The notes: generated by a model not told the origin, from the sequence alone. 64,000 nucleotides of DNA from RHKX01 sp963823565 (GCA_963823565.1 CAWGLR010000001.1:186001-250000), one strand, 5' to 3'. Positions 8,295 through 16,447 are shown, numbered from the stretch's first letter. Translations and numbers: made by a program.

Positions 8295-8759
8295 TCAGAC
8301 CAGGACGCGGCCGACGTGTTCGGCTACGCAGCAGGGCTTCTCGTTGCCCTCGACCTCGACGGTGAAGCGGGTCGTCTGCTGGTACCAGCCGCCGCCGACC
8401 TCCTCGAGGGAGAGGAACTCGACGGTGGCGCGGATGCGCGAGCCGGCGGGGACGGGGGCCGGGAAGCGGACGCGGTTCCAGCCGTAGTTGACGCCCATCT
8501 TCGCCCCCTTCATCGAGACGAGCTCGAGGCGCATGCCGTCGATCATCGAGAGGGTGAGGTTGCCGTGGGCGATCGTCTGGCCGTAGGGGCTCTCGGTCCG
8601 CGCGCGCTCGACGTCGACGTGGATCCACTGGTCGTCGCCGGAGAGCCGGGCGAAGTCGTCGATCGCCTCCTGGGTCACCTCGCGCCACTTGCAGGGGCCG
8701 GCGGTGGTCCCGACGAGGGACTTGGCCTGCTCGATGCCGTCGATGTCGACGATCGCCAT
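8295..8759 (-). CDS. MaoC-like hotdog-fold dehydratase
   Basis: Probably hydrates or dehydrates (R)-3-hydroxyacyl-CoA or a related thioester. The 154 residues include the hydratase-2 motif region LSGDDQWIHVD with Asp42 and His47 in the catalytic positions. In it the usual Asn-Pro is replaced by Gln-Trp. The following YGQTIAHGNLTLSMI helix is typical of the family. ATG 8759 has a TAGGGT box 8 nt upstream and no ribosome site. It stands alone between a hairpin and a divergent-looking SGNH pair on the same strand. Confidence 0.88.
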   Translation of the reverse strand: MAIVDIDGIEQAKSLVGTTAGPCKWREVTQEAIDDFARLSGDDQWIHVDVERARTESPYGQTIAHGNLTLSMIDGMRLELVSMKGAKMGVNYGWNRVRFPAPVPAGSRIRATVEFLSLEEVGGGWYQQTTRFTVEVEGNEKPCCVAEHVGRVLV

Positions 8760-8767
8760 GGCGCCGG

Positions 8768-8773
8768 ACCCTA
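8768..8773 (-). promoter_or_regulatory. candidate -10 box of the MaoC gene (leaderless)
   Basis: TAGGGT on the minus strand, 8 nt before ATG 8759; no ribosome site between them. Confidence 0.45.
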
Positions 8774-8781
8774 GATGATCG

Positions 8782-9636
8782 CTACGGGGCGCCGGCCAGG
8801 CACGCGCGGATGCCCTCGGAGATCAGCTGCGCGCGCGCTTCGGCGCCCGCCGGCGTCGGATGGAGCTCGTCCGCCATCAGATCCTGGTGGTCGGCGACCC
8901 AGCCCGCCCAGTCCGGTGTCTGGGTGCCGGGGCGGGAGGCGGCGAACTCGCTCACGACACGGTTCTTGCCCGAGTTGTCGACGCCGTCGACGACGAACCC
9001 GTGGATCGTCGGGACGACCATGCACCGGCTGCCCACCTGATCGGCGACTGCGGCGAGGCGCCCCTGGAGGATCTCGGGATAGGCCGGGTTGTCGTTGGTG
9101 CCGGCGTCGAAGACGATCACCGACTGCGACGGGTCGTAGGCCTCCTGGAAGAGCTCGTAGATCTGGAGGCTGTTGTAGCCGCCCTCGGCGTTGACGGTGA
9201 GCTCGGTGCCGGCCGGCAGGAAGTCGTCGATGTAGGGCGAGGTCAGGACCTCGAGGCTGTCGCCGACGACGAGCACGCCGCCGTCGCCGGGAAGGTTCGC
9301 GATGCCGGCCAGGGTCGCCTCGTCCGTCTCCGAGGCGGGGGCCGGCTCCGATCCCGCTCGCCGCGCCGCCACGAGGCCGGTCTTCCATCCCCGCTCCGCC
9401 CCGTCGGCGAAGCCGGCGCTGCCGGCGCGGGCCTGGGCGGCTCGCGTCCCCCGGACGACTCCGGGCGTCAGCTCCTCGCTGAACGCGGTCTCCGAAGCCT
9501 GGCGAGTGGCGTCGACGCGGATCACGGCCGCCTCGGCGTCGTCGGAGGCCGTGCCCTTCCCCAGCGCGAAGCCGGCGAGCCCGCCGAGGGCGACGATGGC
9601 GACGAGCGCCAGCGAGGTCAGGAGCCGGCGCTTCAC
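8782..9636 (-). CDS. membrane-anchored SGNH/GDSL hydrolase
   Basis: Likely an esterase or O-acyl hydrolase acting outside the membrane. The 284 residues begin with a membrane helix (about 8-26). The SGNH blocks follow: VGDSLEV with nucleophile Ser127, a Gly in EGGYNS, GTND with Asn181, and the Asp256/His259 pair in DELHP. GTG start at 9636 overlaps the stop of the upstream small gene (GTGA, 9633-9636), so they are coupled. It faces the OafA-type acyltransferase at 10049, whose own C-terminal domain is also SGNH. This suggests opposing steps in acylation of a surface polymer (inference). Confidence 0.85.
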   Translation of the reverse strand: MKRRLLTSLALVAIVALGGLAGFALGKGTASDDAEAAVIRVDATRQASETAFSEELTPGVVRGTRAAQARAGSAGFADGAERGWKTGLVAARRAGSEPAPASETDEATLAGIANLPGDGGVLVVGDSLEVLTSPYIDDFLPAGTELTVNAEGGYNSLQIYELFQEAYDPSQSVIVFDAGTNDNPAYPEILQGRLAAVADQVGSRCMVVPTIHGFVVDGVDNSGKNRVVSEFAASRPGTQTPDWAGWVADHQDLMADELHPTPAGAEARAQLISEGIRACLAGAP

Positions 9637-9962
9637 GAGGACGGCGGCGGCACGCGGATCGTGCGGGGAGACGGCGGAATCACGCCGAGACGCTGGAAGG
9701 CGCGGCGGTAGGCGGCGAGGTAGCCATCGGCGAAGGCGCCGTCGTAGTACTGCGGGTAACCGCGATCGAGCCCGACCACGTAGCCGACGTTCGCCCCCAC
9801 CCGGGTGCCCAGGCGTTTACCCTGCTCCTCGCCGAAAGCACGGGCCGAGGCGACGTCCTCGCCGGAGTGCCGCCCGAGCAGGAAGCCTCCTCCCAGCGAG
9901 AGGAGGAGCAGCGCGACTGCTACGGCCGCCAGATGCTTCTGAGCGCTCGTCCCGACCCTCAT
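9633..9962 (-). CDS. small membrane-anchored protein upstream of the SGNH hydrolase
   Basis: I recognise no family. From ATG 9962 it has 109 residues: one N-terminal membrane helix (about 11-28), then an Ala/Gly-rich, tyrosine-rich exported part (GANVGYVVGLDRGYPQYYDG) and a Pro-rich tail. The longer frame from 10025 adds basic residues lying in intergenic DNA, so I chose 9962. The last codons overlap the GTG of the SGNH gene. Both start with similar N-terminal helices, so the two products may act together at the membrane. Confidence 0.7.
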   Translation of the reverse strand: MRVGTSAQKHLAAVAVALLLLSLGGGFLLGRHSGEDVASARAFGEEQGKRLGTRVGANVGYVVGLDRGYPQYYDGAFADGYLAAYRRAFQRLGVIPPSPRTIRVPPPSS

Positions 9963-10048
9963 ATCAGTGAGTGAAATGATCCTACCCCTGCGCAGATGCC
10001 CTGGATGGGGGTCGCGTCGAGCCATGGAACGAGCAGGAACGGGGCCAC

Positions 10049-12076
10049 ATGCCTAGGCCGATCAGCCGCGGCGAGCGCTACATGCCGGGGCTCGACGGCC
10101 TGCGCGCCGTCGCCGTCCTCGCCGTCATCGCCTACCACGTCGGCTTCGACTGGGCCCCGGGCGGGCTGCTGGGAGTCGGCGTCTTCTTCACGCTCAGCGG
10201 CTACCTGATCACCGACATCCTGCTCGCCCAGGTCGCCCGCGGCGGGATCCGGCTGAAGTCGTTCTGGTTCGCTCGCGCGCGCCGCCTGCTGCCGGCCCTG
10301 TTCGTGCTGCTGATCGTCGTCACCGCCTGGGTGACGATCTTCGGCCCCCACCAGCCCTCCGACTACCGCGGCGGGGTGCTGTCGGCGGTCTTCTACGTCA
10401 ACAACTGGTGGCTGATCTTCCACGACGTCTCCTATTTCCAGGCCTTCAACGCCCCGGCGCCGCTCAACCACCTCTGGTCGCTCTCGGTCGAGGAGCAGTT
10501 CTACATCGTCTGGCCGTTCATGGTGATCATCGGCACCAAGCTGATCCGCGAGGTGCCGGGACCCGGCGGCGGCCGCCCGCGGCTGGCGCTGGCGACGCTC
10601 GGCCTGGCGATCGTCTCGATGATCCTGATGATCCTGCTCTACAAGCCGGGCATCGATCCGTCGCGGGTCTACTACGGCACCGACACCCGGGCGATGGAGC
10701 TGCTTGTCGGCGCCTCGCTGGCGATGGTCTGGCCGAGCCGCAAGCTGCACAAGAACATCTCCCCGCAGGCGCGGCGGACCCTCGACATCGCCGGGGTCGC
10801 CGGGCTCTTCGTGATCGCGATGATGTTCTGGCGCTCGACCGAGTTCTCGCCGTTCCTGTACCGCGGCGGGTTCCTGCTGCTCTCGGTCGCGACCGCGGTG
10901 GCCGTCGGCGTCATGGCCCACCCCGCCTCGCGCCTCGGGCCGATCGTCGGCTGCCGGCCCATGGTCTGGATCGGCCAGCGCTCATACGGCATCTACCTCT
11001 GGCACTTCCCGATCATCATCCTGACGACGCCGACGGGCGAGTTCCCCAGCTTCACCGCCGCGCTCCTCCAGATCGCCGCCACCTTCGCCGTCGCCGCGCT
11101 CTCCTGGCGCTACGTCGAGGACCCGATCCGCCACGGCGCCCTGCGCCGCATCTGGGCGCAGTGGAAGGCGGGGCGCTGGCGCCCGGAGAACCTGCGGCCG
11201 CCGCAGTGGGCGGCGGTCGGCGCGGTCGGCCTGGTGCTGGTCGGGTTCGTGCTCGGGATGGCCGGCGTCAACGCCGGGCCGAGCCCCACCGAGGGACCCG
11301 GCAACGTCACCGTCGCCGAGACGCTGACCGCGACCGAGACCGAACCGATCAAGGACCGCACGACCTGCAAGGACGTCGTCCTGATCGGCGACTCGACCTC
11401 CGAGGGACTGGTCTCCGCCGACTACCTGCCCGACCCCGACGACCGGATCGCCGCCCAGCTCGCCCGCGTCGGCGCGACCACCGCGCACCTCGAGGTCTCC
11501 GGAGCGCGGTCGATCTACGAGCGCTTCGAGGGCCTGCCGAACGCCGAGGAGGTCGCCCAGGCGTGGAAGACCGACGGCTTCAACGGTTGCTGGGTCTTCG
11601 CGCTGGGGACCAACGAGGCCGCCAACGTCGCCGCCGGCTCGACGATCACCTTCGACGACCGCATCGACCGGATGATGGGCGTCGCCTCCGGCGATCCGGT
11701 CCTCTGGGTCAACGTCCGCACGATCGAGTCCGACGGGCCCTACTCGGAGACCAACATGTCGAACTGGGACAAGGCGCTCGAGCGGGCCTGCACGCGCTAC
11801 CCGAACATGCGGATCTACGACTGGGCGAGCGACGTCAAGGAACCGTGGTTCATCGACGACGGGATCCACTTCACCACCGAGGGCTACACCGCGCGCAGCC
11901 GCTGGATCGCCGACGCGCTGCTCGAGTCCTTCCCGGAGGGCGGCGAGGTCGATGCCGCGAGCCCCGAGGAGTGCATCGTCAACCCCGAGAACAGCCGCGC
12001 CGAGCCCGAGCGGAAGCAGGGCAAGGGGGCGGCCGCCACCGAGAGCGTCGCCGGCTCCGACCCGTCCGTCGGCTAG
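10049..12076 (+). CDS. OafA/YrhL-type acyltransferase with C-terminal SGNH domain
   Basis: Transfers acyl groups (often acetyl) to surface glycans. The 675 residues hold an acyltransferase-3 membrane domain (about 10-365, ten or so helices) with GLDGLRAVAVLAVIAYH (His30), FARARRLLPAL and LWSLSVEEQFY. A linker helix follows (388-408), then a periplasm-side SGNH domain (LIGDSTSEG with Ser449, GTNEAANV, and a DDGIHFT catalytic Asp/His segment). This fusion architecture is well known in bacteria. ATG at 10049 follows a purine-rich stretch. Two GC hairpins follow the stop. Confidence 0.93.
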   Translation: MPRPISRGERYMPGLDGLRAVAVLAVIAYHVGFDWAPGGLLGVGVFFTLSGYLITDILLAQVARGGIRLKSFWFARARRLLPALFVLLIVVTAWVTIFGPHQPSDYRGGVLSAVFYVNNWWLIFHDVSYFQAFNAPAPLNHLWSLSVEEQFYIVWPFMVIIGTKLIREVPGPGGGRPRLALATLGLAIVSMILMILLYKPGIDPSRVYYGTDTRAMELLVGASLAMVWPSRKLHKNISPQARRTLDIAGVAGLFVIAMMFWRSTEFSPFLYRGGFLLLSVATAVAVGVMAHPASRLGPIVGCRPMVWIGQRSYGIYLWHFPIIILTTPTGEFPSFTAALLQIAATFAVAALSWRYVEDPIRHGALRRIWAQWKAGRWRPENLRPPQWAAVGAVGLVLVGFVLGMAGVNAGPSPTEGPGNVTVAETLTATETEPIKDRTTCKDVVLIGDSTSEGLVSADYLPDPDDRIAAQLARVGATTAHLEVSGARSIYERFEGLPNAEEVAQAWKTDGFNGCWVFALGTNEAANVAAGSTITFDDRIDRMMGVASGDPVLWVNVRTIESDGPYSETNMSNWDKALERACTRYPNMRIYDWASDVKEPWFIDDGIHFTTEGYTARSRWIADALLESFPEGGEVDAASPEECIVNPENSRAEPERKQGKGAAATESVAGSDPSVG

Positions 12077-12090
12077 CGCCCGGCGGGGTC

Positions 12091-12129
12091 GCGGCGATCG
12101 CCGGGGGAGGAGGTCCCGGCGATCGCCGC
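12091..12129 (+). terminator. 15-bp perfect stem between convergent genes
   Basis: Arms 12091-12105 and 12115-12129 are fully complementary with a 9-nt purine-rich loop (GGAGGAGGT). A second hairpin lies just beyond (12132-12139 with 12166-12173). Together they sit between the convergent acyltransferase and Rpf-like genes and probably end both transcripts. Confidence 0.6.
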
Positions 12130-12182
12130 CTCCGGAGCCCCAGGCGCTCCCCCTGGAGCCCGGAGGGCTCCGGCCCGCATCC

Positions 12183-12659
12183 CTACCCGCAGACGGGCCA
12201 GGGCCGGGTGCCGTCGCGCTTCTTCAGCGCGACCGCGACGACGGCCTGGGTCTTCCACGAGTAGTCGATCGGGTCGCCGCCCGGAGTCTTCGGGGAGGTC
12301 TTCCACGCGTCGCGCGTGAACATGAAGGCGCCGCGGTACTGGCCGCCGAGGGCGGTCATGTCGGGATCGTTGCCCGACTCGCAGTAGCCGACCTTCTTGG
12401 CCCAGCGCTTGTCCTTCTTGCCGACGCGCTTCCAGTGGCGCTTGTACTTCGCCGGCGTCAGGTTGAGGTTGCCGGACTTGGTCGACTTGGGGTCGCCGGA
12501 CTTGTCGCCGCCACCGGTGCCGGTGCCGAGGCCGCCGGAGCCGGCCGAAGCGCCGGCGGCGCCGATCGCGCCGATCAGCGCCGACGCCGACAGGAGGACG
12601 AGGACCTTCGTGAGGATTCGCCGCGCCGGGGAGGCGCAGGCAGGGTTCGGTTGCGACAT
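12183..12659 (-). CDS. Rpf-like transglycosylase domain protein (secreted)
   Basis: Peptidoglycan-cleaving, resuscitation-promoting-factor type enzyme. The 158 residues start with a signal peptide (about 1-40), then a Gly/Ser/Lys linker, then a C-terminal Rpf fold. The catalytic Glu is in GYCESGN, followed by the GGQYRGAFMF and DAWKT segments and the terminal WPVCG cysteine that closes the family disulfide. ATG 12659 is preferred over GTG 12665 because GCGGAG lies at proper distance. The leader is a c-di-AMP riboswitch (12680-12813), so expression should fall when c-di-AMP is high. DisA is encoded at 54.2 kb. Confidence 0.92.
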   Translation of the reverse strand: MSQPNPACASPARRILTKVLVLLSASALIGAIGAAGASAGSGGLGTGTGGGDKSGDPKSTKSGNLNLTPAKYKRHWKRVGKKDKRWAKKVGYCESGNDPDMTALGGQYRGAFMFTRDAWKTSPKTPGGDPIDYSWKTQAVVAVALKKRDGTRPWPVCG

Positions 12660-12679
12660 CTTCACTCCGCTCTTTGTTC

Positions 12680-12813
12680 GCTTGCGGGGTTAGCTGTCGG
12701 GCTCGCGCTAAAGAGCTTGCGCTACGCGGCAGAAGCCGGCGATTCGCCCCAAAACTTGGGTCCCCCGCTCCCGCCCCTATTGGGGACGGAACTCAGCAGG
12801 TCGATCGGCAAGC
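12680..12813 (-). promoter_or_regulatory. ydaO/yuaA-type c-di-AMP riboswitch in the rpf leader
   Basis: Read on the minus strand, the leader contains the conserved blocks of this class in order: GAGCGGGGGACCC, then GGGGCGAATCG after a short loop, then GACAGCTAACC and CGCAAGCG. The outer stem P1 pairs GCTTGC (12808-12813) with GCAAGC (12680-12685). These blocks match the well-known Bacillus subtilis ydaO element almost word for word. It lies 21 nt before the Rpf-like start codon. This class generally turns genes off on c-di-AMP binding, and control of rpf genes by it is known in Streptomyces. Confidence 0.95.
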
Positions 12814-12946
12814 TACCAGATTGTTAGCGATTTGTGGGCGCGACTCGCAGAAGGCTCACCCGCTGGATTCCAGACTTCCGCCCTCTCAGGCACGAGGGCC
12901 GCCGTGGTCCAGTCGCCGCCGTGTGCTATTTAATCCTTCAGCTAAT

Positions 12947-12960
12947 TAACCAGCCGGTTA
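12947..12960 (+). promoter_or_regulatory. dyad operator candidate before the ArsR gene
   Basis: TAACC-AGCC-GGTTA, perfect 5-bp arms, ends 1 bp before the ATG and takes the place of a ribosome site. A looser TTAAT-N10-ATTAA dyad and the AT-rich box TATTTAAT (12927-12934) lie just upstream. This layout suits autorepression by the ArsR protein. The rest of the region 12814-12926 shows no gene. Confidence 0.5.
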
Positions 12961-12961
12961 G

Positions 12962-13300
12962 ATGCAAGCAGCCAACAGCGACCTCAGCCTCACGTTCTCC
13001 GCTCTCGCCGATCCGACCAGGCGGGAGATACTCGCCCGCCTGTCGGAGGGCGACGCGACGGTCGGCGAGCTGGCGGCGCCGCTGCCGATGAGCCTCCCCG
13101 CGGTCTCGCGCCACCTCAAGGTGCTCGAACGGGCCGGGCTCATCGCCCGCAGCCGCGAGGCGCAGTGGCGGCGCAATCGCCTCGACGGAGCGCCGCTGGA
13201 GGATGCGATGGACTGGATCCAGGAGCGCAAGCGCGCCTGGGAGGAGCGCATGGACCGGCTCGACGCCCACCTTGGCGCGAATGGAGACGAGCATGAGTGA
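12962..13300 (+). CDS. ArsR/SdpR family winged-helix repressor
   Basis: Small DNA-binding regulator, 112 residues. The fold is clear: FSALADPTRREILARLSEG, then the recognition region SLPAVSRHLKVLERAGLIAR, followed by a C-terminal coiled helix (WIQERKRAWEERMDRLDAHL). No metal-binding cysteines are present, so metal sensing is unlikely. It overlaps the AHSA1-domain gene by 8 bp, the standard pairing for this ArsR subgroup. A perfect dyad sits directly before the start codon, so the gene probably represses itself and its partner. Confidence 0.92.
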   Translation: MQAANSDLSLTFSALADPTRREILARLSEGDATVGELAAPLPMSLPAVSRHLKVLERAGLIARSREAQWRRNRLDGAPLEDAMDWIQERKRAWEERMDRLDAHLGANGDEHE

Positions 13301-13763
13301 CCCCACCGAAGACCCCACCGAAGCCGTCGGCGAGCAGATCCTGATCACCCGGATCTTCGACGCGCCCCGCGAGCGCGTCTTCCGCGCCTGGACCGACCCC
13401 GAGCAGGTGGCGGCGTGGTTCGGCCCCTCGCAGATGGAGACCCACGAGGACCGGATCCGGATCGACCTCCGCGTCGGCGGGCGCTACGAGCTGACGATGG
13501 TCCGTCGCGACGGCGGTGGCGAGTTCGCCATCGGCTATGAGATCGTCGAGCTCGTCGAGCCCGAGCTGCTCGTCCTCCGCTCCGACCCGATGCCCGGCAT
13601 GGAGGAGCGCGATCCCCCCGTCGTCCGCGTCGAGCTCCACGACCACGGCGCAAGGACGCGCATGACCCTCAGCGACGGCCCGCACCCGCCGGGGATGGGC
13701 GGCCGCGCCGAGGGCGGCTGGAACACCGCGTTCGACAAGCTCGCCGGCCACGTCGAGAGCTAG
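13293..13763 (+). CDS. SRPBCC/AHSA1 domain protein
   Basis: Hydrophobic-ligand-binding START-like fold, 156 residues from ATG 13293. The opening ITRIFDAPRERVFRAWTDPE and the AAWFGP segment mark the AHSA1 family, and GGWNTAFDKLAGHV closes it. Upstream in-frame starts would lie inside the ArsR gene. It is coupled to the ArsR gene by an 8-bp overlap and presumably supplies the response to whatever that repressor senses. It ends overlapping 4 bp with the convergent 13760 gene. Confidence 0.9.
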   Translation: MSDPTEDPTEAVGEQILITRIFDAPRERVFRAWTDPEQVAAWFGPSQMETHEDRIRIDLRVGGRYELTMVRRDGGGEFAIGYEIVELVEPELLVLRSDPMPGMEERDPPVVRVELHDHGARTRMTLSDGPHPPGMGGRAEGGWNTAFDKLAGHVES

Positions 13764-15739
13764 GCAACCAGCCGGACCTCCAGCGCCGGCGGCGGCAGCG
13801 CCATCGCCCCCGCCCCGTCGAGCAGCGCCATGATCCGGGCGACGTATGCCTGCGTCTCCGGGTACGGCGGGATGCAGCCGCACGCCGACACCGCCCCCGG
13901 ACCGGCGTTGTAGGCGGCGAGCGCCAGCTCCACCGAGCCGAACTGGTGCAGCAGCTCGGCCATCAGGCGCGCCTGCGCGTCGATCGCGGCCACCGGGTCG
14001 AAGGGGTCGTCGAGCCCGTAGGCGGCCGCCGTCGCCGGCATGAACTGCGCGATCCCCTGGGCGCCGGCGGGCGAGACCGCGTTCGGGTTGAAGTTGGACT
14101 CGGCCATGATCTGCGCCGCGAGCAGACTCGACGAGACCCCATGGCGCGCCGCCGCGGCGAGGAGCGGGCGGCGGTACTGCGGGGGCACGAACGACGGCAG
14201 GCCCTGGTCGGCCCCCTGCTCGCCGTCGGCCTCGGCGCTCGCCTCCGCGACCCGGTTCCCCTCGCTCGAGCACGGCGCCGGGCCGGCGTCGTAGCCGTAG
14301 TGCCACGGCTCCCACGAGTAGCGCTGGACGAAGCCGAACCGGCTCGCGTTCGCCGCCAGCCACCCATAGGCGCCCGACGGGCCGAGGTCGAGCTCGGTGC
14401 CGCAGCGGTGCAGCGAGGTGCCCGGCGGCGCCACCCAGGTCGGATCCGGGTTCTGCTCCCAGAGCCGCTGCTGCTCGGCGTCCGAGCGATAGGCGGAGTT
14501 GATCACCAGCGGGACGCCGGCGGCCGCGGCGGCCGCGGCCATGCGGTCGAACGCCGTCGCGACGTCGGGGCGCATCGGCTCGCCCTGCCGGTAGGCGAGC
14601 GGGCCCGAGTAACCGCCGCCCGTGGCCATCGCCGGCTGTTCGCCGGTCCCGATCGCCGCGGTCGGCGGCGTCACCTCCGCCTCGGCGGCGGCGCTCGTCT
14701 CGCCCTCCTCCCCCGCCGCCTCGACGTCGGCGTCGAGCACGACTCGCACCCGCAGCGGCGCCATCGTGGCGCCATCGGGGAAGCGCACGCCGACCATCCC
14801 CGCCTCGGCCTCGTTGCGCTCGGCCGCCTCCACCGCCGCGGCCTCGGCGCGGGCGAGGTACTCGGAGCGCTCGAGGTGGGCCGGGTTCGGCGAGCCGTCG
14901 GGCAGCCGGGCGGGGACGAAGAGCCGCGGGAAGTCTTCGCGCATCGACCGCGCCGAGGACAGCGCGGCCAGGTCGGCCGCGCGCTGAAGACGTCCCTTCG
15001 CCGTCGCGGCGCCCCCGATCGCGACGAGGATCAGCGCCAGCGCAATCAGCAGGATCGCCAGCCCGAGCACGCCGGGGAGCGCCTGCGCCCGCTCCGACGC
15101 CAGCCGCGCCCGCAGGGGCGGCATCGGCTCCCCGCGCGACTCCGGCGGCGCGAGGATGCGCGCGAAGCGCGCCGCCCGCCGGCCCGTCGCGCCGCCCGGC
15201 TCCAGGCCCGCCAGCGCCCGCCGCGCCGGCACCAGCCCGATCGGCCGGGTCCACGCCTTGAACGGCACCCCCTCGCCGCGAAGCTCCTCGGCGAGCAGCG
15301 CGAGCAGCGGCCGCTCCCGGCCCGGGGCGGCGCGGACGAGCGCCGCCCGGTCGCCGTCCGGCGCGGCCTCGAGCACGTTGCGGAAGGTCGGCGGATCGGT
15401 CAGGCACACCACCAGCGGCGCGATCGCCGGCGGCCGCAGCAGCTCGGCGACGGCCTCCGCTCCCTCCGGGCCGGCGGGGTCGAGGGGGCGGGCGACGCAG
15501 ATCCGCCCGCGGGCGGCGGCGCGGATCCCCGCGACCTCGTTCGCGGTGCGCTCGAGCGCGCGGGCCGCCGAGGAGGCCAGGAGCGTGCCGCGGACCGGGC
15601 CGACGGACCGGCGGGCGTCGAGGACCACGGCCCCCTCCGAGTCCGCCTCCAGCGCGGCGCTGACGGCGACGGCCGCCGCGGCCGCATCGGCGCCGCGGGC
15701 CTCGCCGACGGCGACGCAGGCGATCACCCGGCCACTCAC
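13760..15739 (-). CDS. TadG-like anchor fused to VanY carboxypeptidase and lytic transglycosylase
   Basis: 659 residues from GTG 15739. Residues 1-200 are a soluble Ala/Arg-rich domain I cannot place. A TadG/TadE-like membrane segment follows (RLASERAQALPGVLGLAILL, helix 222-243, then AADLAALSSAR). Next is a VanY/DacB-like zinc peptidase (about 386-485; Ser-x-His at 442-444, Asp451, Glu477, His480) and last an SLT lytic transglycosylase (about 520-640; catalytic Glu547 in IMAESNFNP, then GIAQFMPAT and AYNAGPGAV). It would cut both peptide and glycan of peptidoglycan from one membrane anchor. GTGA overlap couples it to the TadE-like gene. An internal ATG (15124) could give a shorter form starting at the TadG segment. 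Confidence 0.9.
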   Translation of the reverse strand: MSGRVIACVAVGEARGADAAAAAVAVSAALEADSEGAVVLDARRSVGPVRGTLLASSAARALERTANEVAGIRAAARGRICVARPLDPAGPEGAEAVAELLRPPAIAPLVVCLTDPPTFRNVLEAAPDGDRAALVRAAPGRERPLLALLAEELRGEGVPFKAWTRPIGLVPARRALAGLEPGGATGRRAARFARILAPPESRGEPMPPLRARLASERAQALPGVLGLAILLIALALILVAIGGAATAKGRLQRAADLAALSSARSMREDFPRLFVPARLPDGSPNPAHLERSEYLARAEAAAVEAAERNEAEAGMVGVRFPDGATMAPLRVRVVLDADVEAAGEEGETSAAAEAEVTPPTAAIGTGEQPAMATGGGYSGPLAYRQGEPMRPDVATAFDRMAAAAAAAGVPLVINSAYRSDAEQQRLWEQNPDPTWVAPPGTSLHRCGTELDLGPSGAYGWLAANASRFGFVQRYSWEPWHYGYDAGPAPCSSEGNRVAEASAEADGEQGADQGLPSFVPPQYRRPLLAAAARHGVSSSLLAAQIMAESNFNPNAVSPAGAQGIAQFMPATAAAYGLDDPFDPVAAIDAQARLMAELLHQFGSVELALAAYNAGPGAVSACGCIPPYPETQAYVARIMALLDGAGAMALPPPALEVRLVA

Positions 15740-16083
15740 GGGCCCTCCGCCGGGCGGGCGTAGGCGGTCGAGCTCACCGCGAGGCGGTCGGCGAGGCCGG
15801 GCAGGAGCGCCGGCGGGTCGAGCTCGACCTCGACGCGGCCCGCGTCGGCCTCGACGTCGACCCGCGAGCGCGCCCACCCCGGCAGCCCGTCGCGTGCCGC
15901 CTCGACCTCGTTGCGGCCGTCGGCGGCGGCGATCGCACCCGCCTCGGCGGCCCCGTCGGCGAGCGACTGCGCGTAGGCGACCCCGAGCAGCTGGAGGGCG
16001 ACGAGCGCCGCCAGGATCAGCAGCGGCAGCCCGGCGATCAGCTCGAGCTGGGCCTGGCCCTCCTCCCCGCGGCGCCTAGCCAT
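15736..16083 (-). CDS. TadE-like pseudopilin
   Basis: 115 residues from ATG 16083. The N-terminus EEGQAQLELIAGLPLLILAA followed by one membrane helix is the TadE signature, a Glu at the +5-like position of a type IV pilin-related helix. The exported remainder is short and acidic. It overlaps the preceding TadE-like gene by 8 bp and the following fusion gene by 4 bp, so all three form a tight operon. Minor pseudopilins of the Tad/Flp system normally accompany a TadA ATPase and TadBC platform. None is encoded nearby. Confidence 0.85.
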   Translation of the reverse strand: MARRRGEEGQAQLELIAGLPLLILAALVALQLLGVAYAQSLADGAAEAGAIAAADGRNEVEAARDGLPGWARSRVDVEADAGRVEVELDPPALLPGLADRLAVSSTAYARPAEGP

Positions 16084-16447
16084 CCGGCACCCCGCCCTCG
16101 GGACCGAGCTCGGCGGCGCCGCGCACCTCGATCGCCGGCAGCATCGGCAGCGCCTCCGGCGCCCGCACCTCGACCTCGGCGCCGTCGTCGTTGACCGAGA
16201 CCTTCGATCCCTCGCGCAGCGAGGGTGGCAGGGCCGCCCGGGCAGCCCGGGCCGGATCGGCGCCCGCGTAGGAGGCGCGGGCGGCCGCCCGGGCGGCGCT
16301 CGCGGCGGCGACCGCGGCGTGGCCCGCAAGCGCGTACTGGGCCAGCGCCAGCGCGATCAGGACGAAGGCCGGGACGATCGCGATCAGCGCGACCGCGGCC
16401 TGCCCGTCCTCGCCGCTCCTCCCCGGTCTCCGTCGCTCGGCTGCCAT
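16076..16447 (-). CDS. TadE-like pseudopilin, first gene of the operon
   Basis: 123 residues. SGEDGQAAVALIAIVPAFVL at the N-terminus leads into one membrane helix (about 19-40), the TadE-type pilin-like start, although Glu is replaced by Ala in the helix. The exported part is Ala/Arg-rich and ends acidic. It begins the three-gene operon that ends in the dual peptidoglycan hydrolase. The start ATG is 120 bp from the divergent remnant at 16567. Confidence 0.8.
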   Translation of the reverse strand: MAAERRRPGRSGEDGQAAVALIAIVPAFVLIALALAQYALAGHAAVAAASAARAAARASYAGADPARAARAALPPSLREGSKVSVNDDGAEVEVRAPEALPMLPAIEVRGAAELGPEGGVPDG

